Assembly: GCA_036824505.1 (NCBI GenBank)
Contig: DAITAA010000026.1
Coordinates: forward strand, 1-39,610
Origin: SCUD01 sp036824505
GTDB taxonomy: Bacteria > Pseudomonadota > Gammaproteobacteria > Steroidobacterales > Steroidobacteraceae
DNA: 39,610 nt
Direction: 5' to 3'
Within the stretch, counting starts at the first letter, position 1, and every line of letters starts with the position of its first letter. Shown piece after piece: positions 15,814 through 30,694 of the stretch. Below the pieces are notes generated by a model. It did no database searches, was not told the origin of the DNA, and saw nothing but the letters and a program-made list of their open reading frames with translations. Position numbers and translations under genes: made by a program.

Positions 15814-17154
15814 TCACTGCACCGAAGCTGCGGCGCGCACCGCGTCTGCGAGCGTCGCCGCGTGCCGGCCGACCGCCTGGGCATCCTCACCCTCGACCAT
15901 CACGCGAATCACTGGCTCGGTGCCCGATGCGCGCAGTACCACGCGGCCACGCTTGCCCAGCGCCTCCTCGATCCTGGCGATTGCTGCGGCGATCGTCGGG
16001 TCGGCGCCAGCGTCAAAGCGGCGCGCGACCTTCACATTGACCAGTTGCTGCGGAAACTTCTGCATGCCGGCTGCGAGCTCCGCAAGCGACTTGCCGGTCG
16101 CCTTCATGACGGCAAGCACCTGCAGCGCCACGATCAGTCCGTCGCCGGTCGTCGTCTTGTCGAGGCACAGCAGGTGGCCGGAGGTCTCGCCGCCGAGACT
16201 GCCGCCATGGGTGCGCAGCAGCTGCAGCACGTTGCGATCGCCGACCGCGGCGCGCAGGAATGGCACACCGAGATCCCCGAGGGCCACTTCGAGCCCCAGA
16301 TTCGTCATCACCGTGCCGACCACCGGGCCTTTCAGGTCCCCAGCCGCGAGCCGCGCCCGTGCCAGGACATAGAGTAACTGGTCACCGTCGAGCGTCCTGC
16401 CGAGATGATCCACCATGACGACCCGGTCGCCATCGCCGTCGAGTGCGATGCCCGCGTCCGCGTGGACACCGGACACGGTGAGCTTCAGAAGGCCGGGACT
16501 CGTCGAGCCGCAGCCATCATTGATGTTGCGGCCATTCGGCGAGCAGCCGATCGGCACGATCTCGGCGCCGACATCGGACAGGACCCGTGGCGCAACCTTG
16601 TAGGCCGCGCCATTCGCGCAATCAATGACGATCTTCATGCCCTTCAGTGTCATGCCGGTGGGCAGCGTCGATGCGCAAAACGCCTGGTACAGGGTCCGTT
16701 CAGCATCGACGCGTGTCGCGCGACCGAGCGCCCCGGACTCCAGCGTGAGCGCCGGCTCATCGAGCTTTGACTCGATTGCCTCCTCGAGTTCGTCCGCCAG
16801 CTTGGCGCCGGTGCGATCGAAGAACTTGATGCCATTATCGTCGAAGGGATTGTGCGAGGCGCTGATGACGGCGCCGAAGTCGCAGTTCAGGCGCTGGACC
16901 ATGAAGGCGATCCCCGGTGTCGGCAACGGGCCGGCAAGCAGCACATCGACGCCAGCCGCGACGAAGCCGGCCTCGAGCGCGGACTCGAACATATAGCCCG
17001 ACAGCCGCGTGTCCTTGCCGACCAGCACCCGGCCGCCGCCCGGCGACAGCACGCGTGCCGCGGAGCCTGCGAGCCGCAGCGCAAATTCCGCGGTCATTGG
17101 ATGTGTTCCGACGCGCCCGCGGACACCGTCCGTGCCGAAATAACGCCTGCCCAT
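15814..17154 (-). CDS. glmM: Phosphoglucosamine mutase
   Basis: Converts glucosamine 6-phosphate to glucosamine 1-phosphate, the step before UDP-GlcNAc for peptidoglycan and LPS. The 446-residue product (E. coli 445) starts with the signature RRYFGTDGVRG. The phosphorylated serine is S100 in VISASHNPFDDNGIK; the metal loop DGDGDR and the C-terminal phosphate loop RASGTEPVIRVM are intact. The ATG at 17154 overlaps the folP stop as TGATG, with GGGGG upstream. The much longer open frame to 17586 is folP shadow. Confidence 0.97.
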   Translation of the reverse strand: MGRRYFGTDGVRGRVGTHPMTAEFALRLAGSAARVLSPGGGRVLVGKDTRLSGYMFESALEAGFVAAGVDVLLAGPLPTPGIAFMVQRLNCDFGAVISASHNPFDDNGIKFFDRTGAKLADELEEAIESKLDEPALTLESGALGRATRVDAERTLYQAFCASTLPTGMTLKGMKIVIDCANGAAYKVAPRVLSDVGAEIVPIGCSPNGRNINDGCGSTSPGLLKLTVSGVHADAGIALDGDGDRVVMVDHLGRTLDGDQLLYVLARARLAAGDLKGPVVGTVMTNLGLEVALGDLGVPFLRAAVGDRNVLQLLRTHGGSLGGETSGHLLCLDKTTTGDGLIVALQVLAVMKATGKSLAELAAGMQKFPQQLVNVKVARRFDAGADPTIAAAIARIEEALGKRGRVVLRASGTEPVIRVMVEGEDAQAVGRHAATLADAVRAAASVQ

Positions 17155-18020
17155 CACGGCCCCCCGTGCCGGCCGCCCACTGCGGCGACGATCCTGATGG
17201 CGTCGATAGTAGGGCCAACATCGTGCGCCCGCACGATTCGCGCACCCGACAGTACTGCCAGTGTCGCCAGCGCCAGGCTTCCGCCCAGACGCTCGCCTTC
17301 CGCCCGGCCGGTCAGCTTCCCGATCATGCTCTTGCGCGAAAGCCCCACCAGCACCGGATACCCGACCGCCACGAGCTCTGGCAGGCGGCGCAGCAACTCG
17401 AGATTGTGCTCCAGGGTCTTGCCAAAACCGAAACCGGGATCGATGACGAGCCGGGACACAGAAATGCCGGCCTCGACGCACCGCGCCACACGGCCATGCA
17501 GGAAATCCCGTACCTCCGCCAGCACATCCATATAGCGCGGCGCTTGTTGCATCGACCGCGGCTCCCCCTGCATGTGCATCAGGCACAACGCGACGTCCGA
17601 TTCTGCCACGGTCTCGATCGCACCCGGCGTGCGCAACGCCGTGACGTCATTGATCATCGACGCACCTGCGGCAATCGCGGCGCGCATCACGTCCGGCTTG
17701 CTGGTGTCAACGGAAACCGGCACTGCGAGGCGCTCGACCAGGTGCTCGATCACGGGGATCACGCGCCGCATTTCTTCGTCGACGGCGACCGGCGCTGCGC
17801 CTGGCCGCGTCGACTCGCCGCCCACGTCGATGATCGCCGCACCTTCGCTTGCCAGCCGCTCGGCCTCGGCCAATGCCGCCGGCAATGCGGCGAACCGCCC
17901 GCCATCGGAGAACGAATCCGGCGTCACATTGAGCACGCCCATGACGACGGGATAGTCGAGATTCAGCGTGTGGCGGCCGCACCGGAGAAGCATCTGGCCG
18001 GCATCATTTGCGGGGCGCAC
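17154..18020 (-). CDS. folP: Dihydropteroate synthase
   Basis: Condenses p-aminobenzoate with hydroxymethyl-dihydropterin pyrophosphate in folate synthesis; target of sulfonamides. The 288-residue TIM barrel has NVTPDSFSDGG (31-41), DVGGESTRPGA (65-75), INDVTAL (123-129), DPGFGFGKT (194-202) and the late GLSRKSMIG. The listed start is a GTG at 18020; an ATG at 17993 would shorten it by 9 residues and is equally possible because neither has a strong Shine-Dalgarno. It lies between ftsH and glmM, as in E. coli. Confidence 0.95.
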   Translation of the reverse strand: MRPANDAGQMLLRCGRHTLNLDYPVVMGVLNVTPDSFSDGGRFAALPAALAEAERLASEGAAIIDVGGESTRPGAAPVAVDEEMRRVIPVIEHLVERLAVPVSVDTSKPDVMRAAIAAGASMINDVTALRTPGAIETVAESDVALCLMHMQGEPRSMQQAPRYMDVLAEVRDFLHGRVARCVEAGISVSRLVIDPGFGFGKTLEHNLELLRRLPELVAVGYPVLVGLSRKSMIGKLTGRAEGERLGGSLALATLAVLSGARIVRAHDVGPTIDAIRIVAAVGGRHGGP

Positions 18021-18049
18021 CGCGATTCCAGCCGGCGCTGGCGCGGGCT

Positions 18050-19957
<1,908 letters not shown>

Positions 19958-20036
19958 GCAGCCACTCCTGACATTGCGTTCGCCGCGGTACCGATTCCAG
20001 GTTGGACTACGGCATATGAGAAGTAGTTCGACATTA

Positions 20037-20660
20037 CTACGGCCGGGGCTTCCTCGCCACCAAGTAGGCCTCAGAACTGCGCTGCCGCGAGGCCCTGGGT
20101 TTGCGGACGCGTACCACGCTGAAATGACGGCGAGCGTCGGCCAGCAACTCCTGGAATCCCGCGCCCTGGAACAGCTTCATGACCAGCGCGCCGTCAGGAC
20201 CGAGCACTTTTTGCGCAAAATCGAGCGCCAGCCCCTCCAGCTCGGCGGCGCGCGCCTGATCGACGACATCCACGCCACTCATGTTGGGGGCCATGTCGGA
20301 CATCACAAGGTCCACGCGCCGGCGACCCAGCAATTCCAGCAGCCCATCCACCACCGATTGCTCGCGGAAATCGCCCTGCAGGAACTTGACGCCCGGCAGT
20401 TCGTCCATTGCCAGCAGGTCAATGGCAATCACCGTGCCACGTCCATTGAGCTTGCGGGCCGCATACTGGCTCCAGCCACCCGGCGCGGCGCCCAGATCGA
20501 CGATCACCGCGCCCGGGAAAACAAGCCGTTCGGCGTCATCGATCTCCTGGAGCTTGAAGGCGGCACGCGAACGCCAGCCTTCCTGCTGCGCACGCTGCAC
20601 GAACGGATCGTCGAAGTGCTCGCGCAGCCACCGCCCACTCGACTTGCTGCGCCGGCTCAT
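20037..20660 (-). CDS. rlmE: 23S rRNA (uridine(2552)-2'-O)-methyltransferase
   Basis: Heat-inducible SAM-dependent enzyme (FtsJ/RrmJ) that methylates U2552 in the A-loop of 23S rRNA during 50S maturation. The 207-residue product (E. coli 209) shows the SAM motif VDLGAAPGGW (54-63) and the catalytic K-D-K-E tetrad at K36, D122 (SDMAPNMSG), K162 (MKLFQG) and E197. The ATG at 20660 with GGGGAA upstream is chosen over 20702, which crosses the divergent yhbY promoter. It lies upstream of ftsH, as in E. coli. Confidence 0.97.
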   Translation of the reverse strand: MSRRSKSSGRWLREHFDDPFVQRAQQEGWRSRAAFKLQEIDDAERLVFPGAVIVDLGAAPGGWSQYAARKLNGRGTVIAIDLLAMDELPGVKFLQGDFREQSVVDGLLELLGRRRVDLVMSDMAPNMSGVDVVDQARAAELEGLALDFAQKVLGPDGALVMKLFQGAGFQELLADARRHFSVVRVRKPRASRQRSSEAYLVARKPRP

Positions 20661-20683
20661 GAACGGTTCCCCGGATGCGGTCC

Positions 20684-20689
20684 TATAAT
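20684..20689 (+). promoter_or_regulatory. Consensus -10 TATAAT abutting the yhbY start
   Basis: A perfect TATAAT ends 6 bases before the yhbY ATG. The expected transcription start, about 7 bases after the hexamer, would be the A of the ATG, so the mRNA may be leaderless. There is no clear -35 hexamer and no Shine-Dalgarno between the -10 and the ATG. The element lies in the divergent rlmE / yhbY gap. Confidence 0.55.
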
Positions 20690-20695
20690 CAAGCC

Positions 20696-20995
20696 ATGGC
20701 ACTCACGGATCGTCAGAAAAAACACCTGCGCCGGCTGGGTCACGCGCTGCACCCGATCGTGCTGGTCGGCCAGCGCGGCCTGACCGAAGGCGTCATCAAC
20801 GAACTCAGGCAGGCCCTGCATGATCATGAACTGGTCAAGGTCCGGGCTCGTGTCGGCGATCGCGAAAACCGCAATCTGGTGCTTGGCAGACTGGCGGCGG
20901 ACACGGGCTCCGAACTCGTACATCAAATCGGAAATGTGGGGCTTTTATACAAGAAAAACAATAAGTTAAATAAGATACTTATCCCGGATTCTTGA
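20696..20995 (+). CDS. yhbY: Ribosome assembly RNA-binding protein YhbY (CRM domain)
   Basis: Single CRS1-YhbY (CRM) domain protein that binds pre-50S particles. The 99-residue product (E. coli 97) has the family core LVGQRGLTEGVINE (23-36) and the closing GNVGLLYKK. It is divergent from rlmE, a conserved pairing of two large-subunit maturation factors. The last 12 residues are Asn/Lys rich and their DNA (20948-20980) is much more AT-rich than the surroundings. The stop is one base from the convergent greA stop. Confidence 0.96.
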   Translation: MALTDRQKKHLRRLGHALHPIVLVGQRGLTEGVINELRQALHDHELVKVRARVGDRENRNLVLGRLAADTGSELVHQIGNVGLLYKKNNKLNKILIPDS

Positions 20996-20996
20996 A

Positions 20997-21466
20997 TCAT
21001 TCGAGACGCACGGCAAGAATTTCGAAGCTGTGCGCACCCGCCGGCGCCGCCACTTCGACTTCGTCTCCTACCCTCTTGCCGATCAGTGCGCGGGCAATCG
21101 GCGAATTGATGGAGATGAGCCCACGGCGAATGTCGGCCTCATCGTCACCAACGATCTGGTAACACACCTCGGCACCACCGTCGACGGGCGCCAGGTCGAC
21201 GGTCGCGCCGAACACAACCCGGTCGCCGGGTGGCAGCGAGGCCGGATCGATCACCTGGGCGTGCGCGAGCCGCCATTCAATTTCCTTGATCCGGCCCTCA
21301 ATGAATCCCTGCTGCTCGCGTGCCGCGTGATACTCCGCGTTCTCGGACAGGTCACCATGCGAGCGTGCATCCGCAATCGCACGGATGACGGACGGCCGGT
21401 CCTCGCTCTTGAGCTTGCGCAACTCGGCGCGCAGCTTCTCCGCGCCACGCAGTGTGATCGGCGATC

Positions 21467-21470
<4 letters not shown>
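20997..21470 (-). CDS. greA: Transcription elongation factor GreA
   Basis: Binds in the RNA polymerase secondary channel and stimulates cleavage of backtracked RNA. The 157-residue product has the N-terminal coiled coil with the tip HGDLSENAEYHAA (38-50), including the catalytic acidic residues D40 and E43, and a C-terminal FKBP-like domain. The ATG overlaps the carB stop (ATGA), so it is the third gene of carA-carB-greA. It ends one base from yhbY. Confidence 0.97.
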
Positions 21471-24693
<3,223 letters not shown>

Positions 24694-24694
<1 letters not shown>

Positions 24695-25899
24695 CAGCTG
24701 GCCGCCGCGCCGTCAGCCGCTGCCGCTGCCGCGGCCGCGGCCGTGGCAGCGCGGATACGCGCCAGCTGCTGCAATCGGCGCACCATCAGTGCGATGAAGT
24801 GTTCGAACAGGGGCTGCAGGTCATGCGGACCCGGGCTCGCTTCAGGGTGGCCCTGGAAGCCGAATGCGGGCCGGTCCACGCAGGCCATGCCCTGCAAAGA
24901 ACCATCGAACAACGAGCGATGGGTAGGCTTCACTTCCGGGGGAAGCGACGCCTCGTCCACGGCGAAGCCGTGATTCTGGCTGGTGATGATGACCCGGCCC
25001 CCGTCGAGGTCCTGCACCGGATGATTGGCGCCGTGATGCCCGAATTTCATCTTGACGGTCTTCGCCCCGCAGGCGAGCCCGAGCAGCTGATGGCCGAGGC
25101 AAATGCCGAAGACCGGAATGTCGGTTTCCAGGAAGCGGCGAATGGCCGTGATCGCGTAGTCGCAGGGTTCAGGGTCGCCCGGTCCGTTCGAGAGAAATAT
25201 GCCGTCCGGGTTGAGCCCGAGCGTATCCTCCGCCGGCGTCTCAGCGGGGACGACCGTCATGCGGCAGCCGTAATCTGCAAGCAGCCGCAGAATATTGCGC
25301 TTGATGCCGAAGTCATAAGCGACGACATGCAGGCGTGCCCCGGCCCGCAGTGCCCGCATGGGTTCCTTGCCGAGGCTGCCGTCATTCCATTGATACGGCT
25401 CGCCCACGGTAACGACCTTGGCGAGGTCCATGCCCTTGAGGCCGGGGAACTTGCGAGCGGCGCGAATGGCGACGGCCGTGTCAATGTCGCTGCCGGTCAT
25501 GATGCAGCCCGCCAGCGCGCCTTTCTCACGCACAATGCGGGTGAGCTGGCGCGTGTCGATGCCGGCGATCGCGACCAAACCACCCTCTGACAGGAATCCG
25601 GAAAGTGACTGGGTGGCGCGCCAGCTTGAATGCAGGAGCGGCAAGTCGCGGATCACCAGGCCCGAGGCGTGGATTTCCGGGGACTCGAGGTCCTCGGGCG
25701 TCGCGCCGGTATTGCCGATGTGCGGGTAAGTGAGCGTGACGATCTGGCGGCAATACGAAGGATCCGTCAGGATTTCCTGATAACCCGTCATCGCCGTGTT
25801 GAATACGACTTCGCCGGTGGTGCTTCCCGGCGCGCCGATCGAGACACCGCGAAACACCGTGCCGTCCTCGAGTGCGAGTACCGCAGGCGTTGCTGTCAC
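24694..25899 (-). CDS. carA: Carbamoyl-phosphate synthase small (glutaminase) subunit
   Basis: Class I glutamine amidotransferase that supplies ammonia to CarB. The 401-residue product has the nucleophile C267 (GICLGHQLLGLA), with H351 and E353 (GFQGHPEASPGP) completing the triad. The start is a GTG with GGGGAG upstream. The normal protein ends near residue 380; after that the sequence runs into an alanine-dominated tail (about 384-400), longer than the family norm. A structured leader precedes the gene. Confidence 0.97.
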
Positions 25900-25924
25900 C
25901 GGTTTGTCTCCCCTGCCCGGTCAG

Positions 25925-25950
25925 GCTGCCCTGCCGAAGCAGGGTGCAGC
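25925..25950 (-). promoter_or_regulatory. UUCG-capped hairpin in the carA leader
   Basis: On the minus strand CCCTGC-TTCG-GCAGGG forms a perfect 6-bp stem closed by a cUUCGg tetraloop (25929-25944). It extends by GCTG / CAGC across a two-base CA bulge to 25925-25950. It ends 25 bases before the carA GTG, leaving the Shine-Dalgarno free. No T run follows, so it is not a simple terminator; it may stabilise the mRNA or be part of a regulatory leader. Confidence 0.5.
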
Positions 25951-26059
25951 ATTCAAGCGAGCGGAGCCGTTTTGGACTCCACCCGCAAATTCGTTCCACT
26001 CAAAGGGGGCCGCAACCCAGAAAGGAATACTACTAGACCGCCGCTGCCCGTTCCATTTC

Positions 26060-26109
26060 AAAAGGGGACGCACCCCTTTTCTTTCCGAAAAAGGGGTGCG
26101 TCCCCTTTT
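26060..26109. repeat. REP-like 21-bp perfect inverted repeat
   Basis: Two 21-base arms, AAAAGGGGACGCACCCCTTTT (26060-26080) and its exact complement (26089-26109), flank an 8-base spacer. Each arm is itself nearly palindromic (AAAAGGGG, 5 bases, CCCCTTTT), so one long hairpin or two small ones can form. The element starts inside the dapB stop codon (TAA at 26108-26110). The form resembles dispersed REP/BIME-type palindromes and it may also act as a terminator between dapB and carA. I see no other copy in this window. Confidence 0.75.
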
Positions 26110-26908
26110 AGAGGCCCAGCACGTCCGACATGCCGTACAGGCCCGGCTGCCGGCCGGAAAGCCACCGCGCCGCCGCCAGCGCACCATGGGCGAATGTCAT
26201 GCGGTCATTGGCCCGGTGCACCAGTTCCAGCGTTTCCCCGCTGCCGGCAAACAGCACGTGATGCTCCCCGACGATGTCGCCCGCCCGCACGCTCGAGAAC
26301 CCGATGGCGCCCGGCGATCGCGTGGTGCCGCGTCCGGCGCGGCCGTAAACACCGACATTCCCGAGCGTGGTGTTGCGCGCACCGGCCGCTATTTCGCCGA
26401 GGCGCAGCGCCGTGCCCGACGGGGCGTCCGCCTTGTGCCGGTGATGCGCTTCCACGATTTCGATGTCGTAATCGGGGGGCAGCGCAGCCGCGGCGCTGCC
26501 CACCAGGCTGAAGAACAGATTGACCGCAAGCGACATGTTCGGCGCCACCAGCACCGGCAACTTCTCACTGGCGCGCCGGATCAGTGCCTGACGTTCGGCA
26601 TCAAGACCCGTCGTGCCGATGACGATCGGGATGTGCCTGGCAACGGTGGCGGCGAGGTTGTCGGCAGTCGCTTCGGGCAGCGTGAAATCGATGGCAATGG
26701 CCGCTTTCGCCAGCGCCCGGCCGCGATCCGCCGTGACTTCGACGGCGACCGGGCCGGTCAGGGCCACTTCGCCTGCGTCGTGCCCGAGCGACGAACTGTC
26801 CGGCGACGCCAGCGCCCCGGTCAGCGTGAAGTCATCGGACTCCCGGATCGCCCGCACCAGGCACCGGCCCATCCTGCCGCTGACGCCCAGTATCGCAACG
26901 TTGATCAC
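26108..26908 (-). CDS. dapB: 4-hydroxy-tetrahydrodipicolinate reductase
   Basis: NAD(P)H-dependent step of the diaminopimelate and lysine pathway. The 266-residue product has the nucleotide-binding GVSGRMGR (8-15), the catalytic histidine pair H155-H156 with K159 (EAHHRHKADAPSGTA), and PSGTA for substrate binding. The start is a GTG at 26908 with GGGGG upstream, one base after the dnaJ stop, so it is attached to the heat-shock operon. Its stop codon merges with the palindromic repeat. Confidence 0.97.
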   Translation of the reverse strand: MINVAILGVSGRMGRCLVRAIRESDDFTLTGALASPDSSSLGHDAGEVALTGPVAVEVTADRGRALAKAAIAIDFTLPEATADNLAATVARHIPIVIGTTGLDAERQALIRRASEKLPVLVAPNMSLAVNLFFSLVGSAAAALPPDYDIEIVEAHHRHKADAPSGTALRLGEIAAGARNTTLGNVGVYGRAGRGTTRSPGAIGFSSVRAGDIVGEHHVLFAGSGETLELVHRANDRMTFAHGALAAARWLSGRQPGLYGMSDVLGL

Positions 26909-26909
26909 T

Positions 26910-28043
26910 TCAGCCCCCTATCCTGCCAAAGAACTGCTTGACGCCCTCGAGCCAGGATCGTTGCCGCGGATTGTGGCGGCTGCCGCCGGACTTGAGTGAG
27001 GTTTCGAGCTTGCGCAGCAATTCCTTCTGGTCGGCCGTCAATTCGACCGGCGTTTCGACAACGACGCGACAGAACAGGTCGCCGGTCGGCCCGCCGCGAA
27101 CCGGCTTGACGCCTTTCTCACGTAGCCGGAAGACACGGCCCGACTGGGTCCCGGCCGGTATCTTGATATTGGCCTGGCCACCCAATGTCGGGACCTCGAC
27201 CGCGCCGCCAAGCGCCGCGATCACGAAACTCACCGGCACCTCGCAGGACAGGTGCGCGCCATCACGCTCGAATATCGGGTGTTCCCGGACCGCGACCTCG
27301 ACATAGAGGTCACCGGCCGGTCCCCCGTTCCGGCCCGACTCACCTTCGCCGGCCAGCCGGATGCGATCGCCCGTGTCGACACCGGCGGGCACCTTGACCG
27401 ACAGGCGCTTTTCCGTCCGCACGCGACCATTTCCGCCGCAATTGCCGCAGGGGTCCTTGATGATCGTGCCGCGACCCTTGCAGCGCGGGCAGGGCTGCTG
27501 GACCGTGAAGAATCCCTGGCTCATGCGCACCTGCCCTGCACCCGAGCAGGTCTCGCAGGTTACGGGCGCATGGCCCTTGGCCGCGCCGCTGCCACCGCAT
27601 TCCTTGCATTCGGCGACGGTCTGGAAATCGATCTCGGTGCTTGTGCCGAAGACCGCCTGTTCCAGGTCGAGCGTCAATTCATAGCGCAGGTCGGCACCGC
27701 GAAATACGGTGCTGCGGCCGCCCCGGCGAGCGCCACCAAAGATATCGCCGAACACGTCGCCGAAAATATCGCCGAAGGCGTCCGAGGGGCTGAAGCCCTG
27801 GCCTGCGCCGCGCGCTGCATCGAGTCCGGCGTGGCCATATTGGTCATAGGCCGCCCGCTTCTGGGCGTCCGTCAGGATTTCGTAGGCCTCCTTGGCCTCC
27901 TTGAAACGCTCCTCGGCTTCCTTGTCGTCAGGATTGCGGTCAGGGTGGTATTTCATCGCCAGGCGGCGGTACGCCTTTGTTACCGCGTCTGCCGTCGCGT
28001 TTCTCGGTACGCCGAGCACCTGGTAGTAGTCACGCTTTGACAT
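26910..28043 (-). CDS. dnaJ: Chaperone protein DnaJ
   Basis: Hsp40 co-chaperone that delivers substrates to DnaK and stimulates its ATPase. The 377-residue product has the J-domain with HPD at 33-35, a Gly/Phe-rich linker (about 70-112), four zinc-finger repeats (C146/C149, C163/C166, C185/C188, C199/C202) and the C-terminal beta domains. The ATG at 28043 with GGAG upstream is chosen; the in-frame start at 28103 lies in the hairpin-rich dnaK-dnaJ gap. Confidence 0.98.
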   Translation of the reverse strand: MSKRDYYQVLGVPRNATADAVTKAYRRLAMKYHPDRNPDDKEAEERFKEAKEAYEILTDAQKRAAYDQYGHAGLDAARGAGQGFSPSDAFGDIFGDVFGDIFGGARRGGRSTVFRGADLRYELTLDLEQAVFGTSTEIDFQTVAECKECGGSGAAKGHAPVTCETCSGAGQVRMSQGFFTVQQPCPRCKGRGTIIKDPCGNCGGNGRVRTEKRLSVKVPAGVDTGDRIRLAGEGESGRNGGPAGDLYVEVAVREHPIFERDGAHLSCEVPVSFVIAALGGAVEVPTLGGQANIKIPAGTQSGRVFRLREKGVKPVRGGPTGDLFCRVVVETPVELTADQKELLRKLETSLKSGGSRHNPRQRSWLEGVKQFFGRIGG

Positions 28044-28061
28044 GGCGCTCCACAGGCGCAA

Positions 28062-28090
28062 ACGCCGGGCGACCCCATGTCGCCCGGCGT
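28062..28090 (-). promoter_or_regulatory. 12-bp perfect stem-loop between dnaK and dnaJ
   Basis: ACGCCGGGCGAC (28062-28073) and its exact complement (28079-28090) enclose a 5-base loop. On the minus-strand transcript only TTT follows, so it is at best a weak terminator. A strong structure at this place could lower dnaJ expression relative to dnaK or protect the dnaK 3' end; both roles are inference. Confidence 0.55.
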
Positions 28091-28123
28091 CCAGCCGGAC
28101 CATTCATTCGGGCGCCGAAGCCT

Positions 28124-30055
<1,932 letters not shown>

Positions 30056-30088
30056 TTGGCTGGCTCCGCAATATGTGACTGGTTCCGG

Positions 30089-30117
30089 ATCTGGGGCCGG
30101 TGCCGGGCTGTTTCAAC
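30089..30117 (-). promoter_or_regulatory. Sigma-32-like promoter for dnaK
   Basis: On the minus strand GTTGAAA (30117-30111), a 14-base spacer and CCCCAGAT (30096-30089) match the heat-shock consensus CTTGAAA / CCCCATNT with one mismatch in each element. The -35 overlaps the grpE stop codon and the -10 ends about 33 bases before the dnaK ATG. Confidence 0.6.
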
Positions 30118-30655
30118 CGCCCTGCGGCGGTGCGGGTGCCGTCGCGACGACGACCCTGGCGGGTCGCAGCAGGCGGCCGTTCAGCAGATAGCCCTTCTGG
30201 ACCACCAGCAGTACCGTGTCGGGCGGCTGGTCCGCGGACGCCCGGGTCGCCATCGCCTCGTGCAGCTGCGGGTCAAATGGCTTGCCGACCGGGTCAACCT
30301 CAGTGATACCGGCGTTCGCAAAGGCCTTCTGAAGCTGGCGCAACGTCGCGCGGTGTCCCTCGATCAGCGTGGCCGGATCCACCGTTCCGGCCGCATCCAG
30401 CGCAAGCCCGAGGCTGTCAGCCACGGGCAGTATCTCTGCAGCGAAGCGCTCGACGCCGTACTGGCGCGCCAATTCGAGTTCGCGTGCCGTGCGCTTGCGG
30501 AAATTCTCGAGATCAGCCACGGCGCGCAGGTAGGCGGCCCAATGCTCCGCGGCGCGCGCTTCTGCTTCGGCGCGTAACTGCTCGGGCTCGGCCGCCGCCA
30601 CAGGCAGGCTTTCCTGTGCCGGCTCGGCCTGTGCTTGGTGATCGATCTCTGTCAT
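30113..30655 (-). CDS. grpE: Nucleotide exchange factor GrpE
   Basis: Homodimeric ADP/ATP exchange factor for DnaK. The 180-residue product has an acidic, Ala/Glu-rich N-terminus, a long coiled-coil region containing RAVADLENFRKRTARE, and the C-terminal beta domain with GKPFDPQLHEAM and VLLVVQKGYLLNGRLLRPARVVVA. It follows hrcA by 20 bases and no strong Shine-Dalgarno is visible before its ATG, consistent with the short leader implied by the promoter found there. Confidence 0.97.
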   Translation of the reverse strand: MTEIDHQAQAEPAQESLPVAAAEPEQLRAEAEARAAEHWAAYLRAVADLENFRKRTARELELARQYGVERFAAEILPVADSLGLALDAAGTVDPATLIEGHRATLRQLQKAFANAGITEVDPVGKPFDPQLHEAMATRASADQPPDTVLLVVQKGYLLNGRLLRPARVVVATAPAPPQGG

Positions 30656-30666
30656 TGGCGCTGGCA

Positions 30667-30694
30667 GTCTGGGGCTCAGTCGCGCAGATTCAAG
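30667..30694 (-). promoter_or_regulatory. Sigma-32-like promoter for grpE
   Basis: On the minus strand CTTGAAT (30694-30688), a 13-base spacer and CCCCAGAC (30674-30667) resemble the heat-shock consensus CTTGAAA / CCCCATNT. The -35 lies in the last codons of hrcA and the -10 just after its stop. The predicted start point is only a few bases from the grpE ATG. It shares the CCCCAGA core with the dnaK promoter. Confidence 0.5.
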
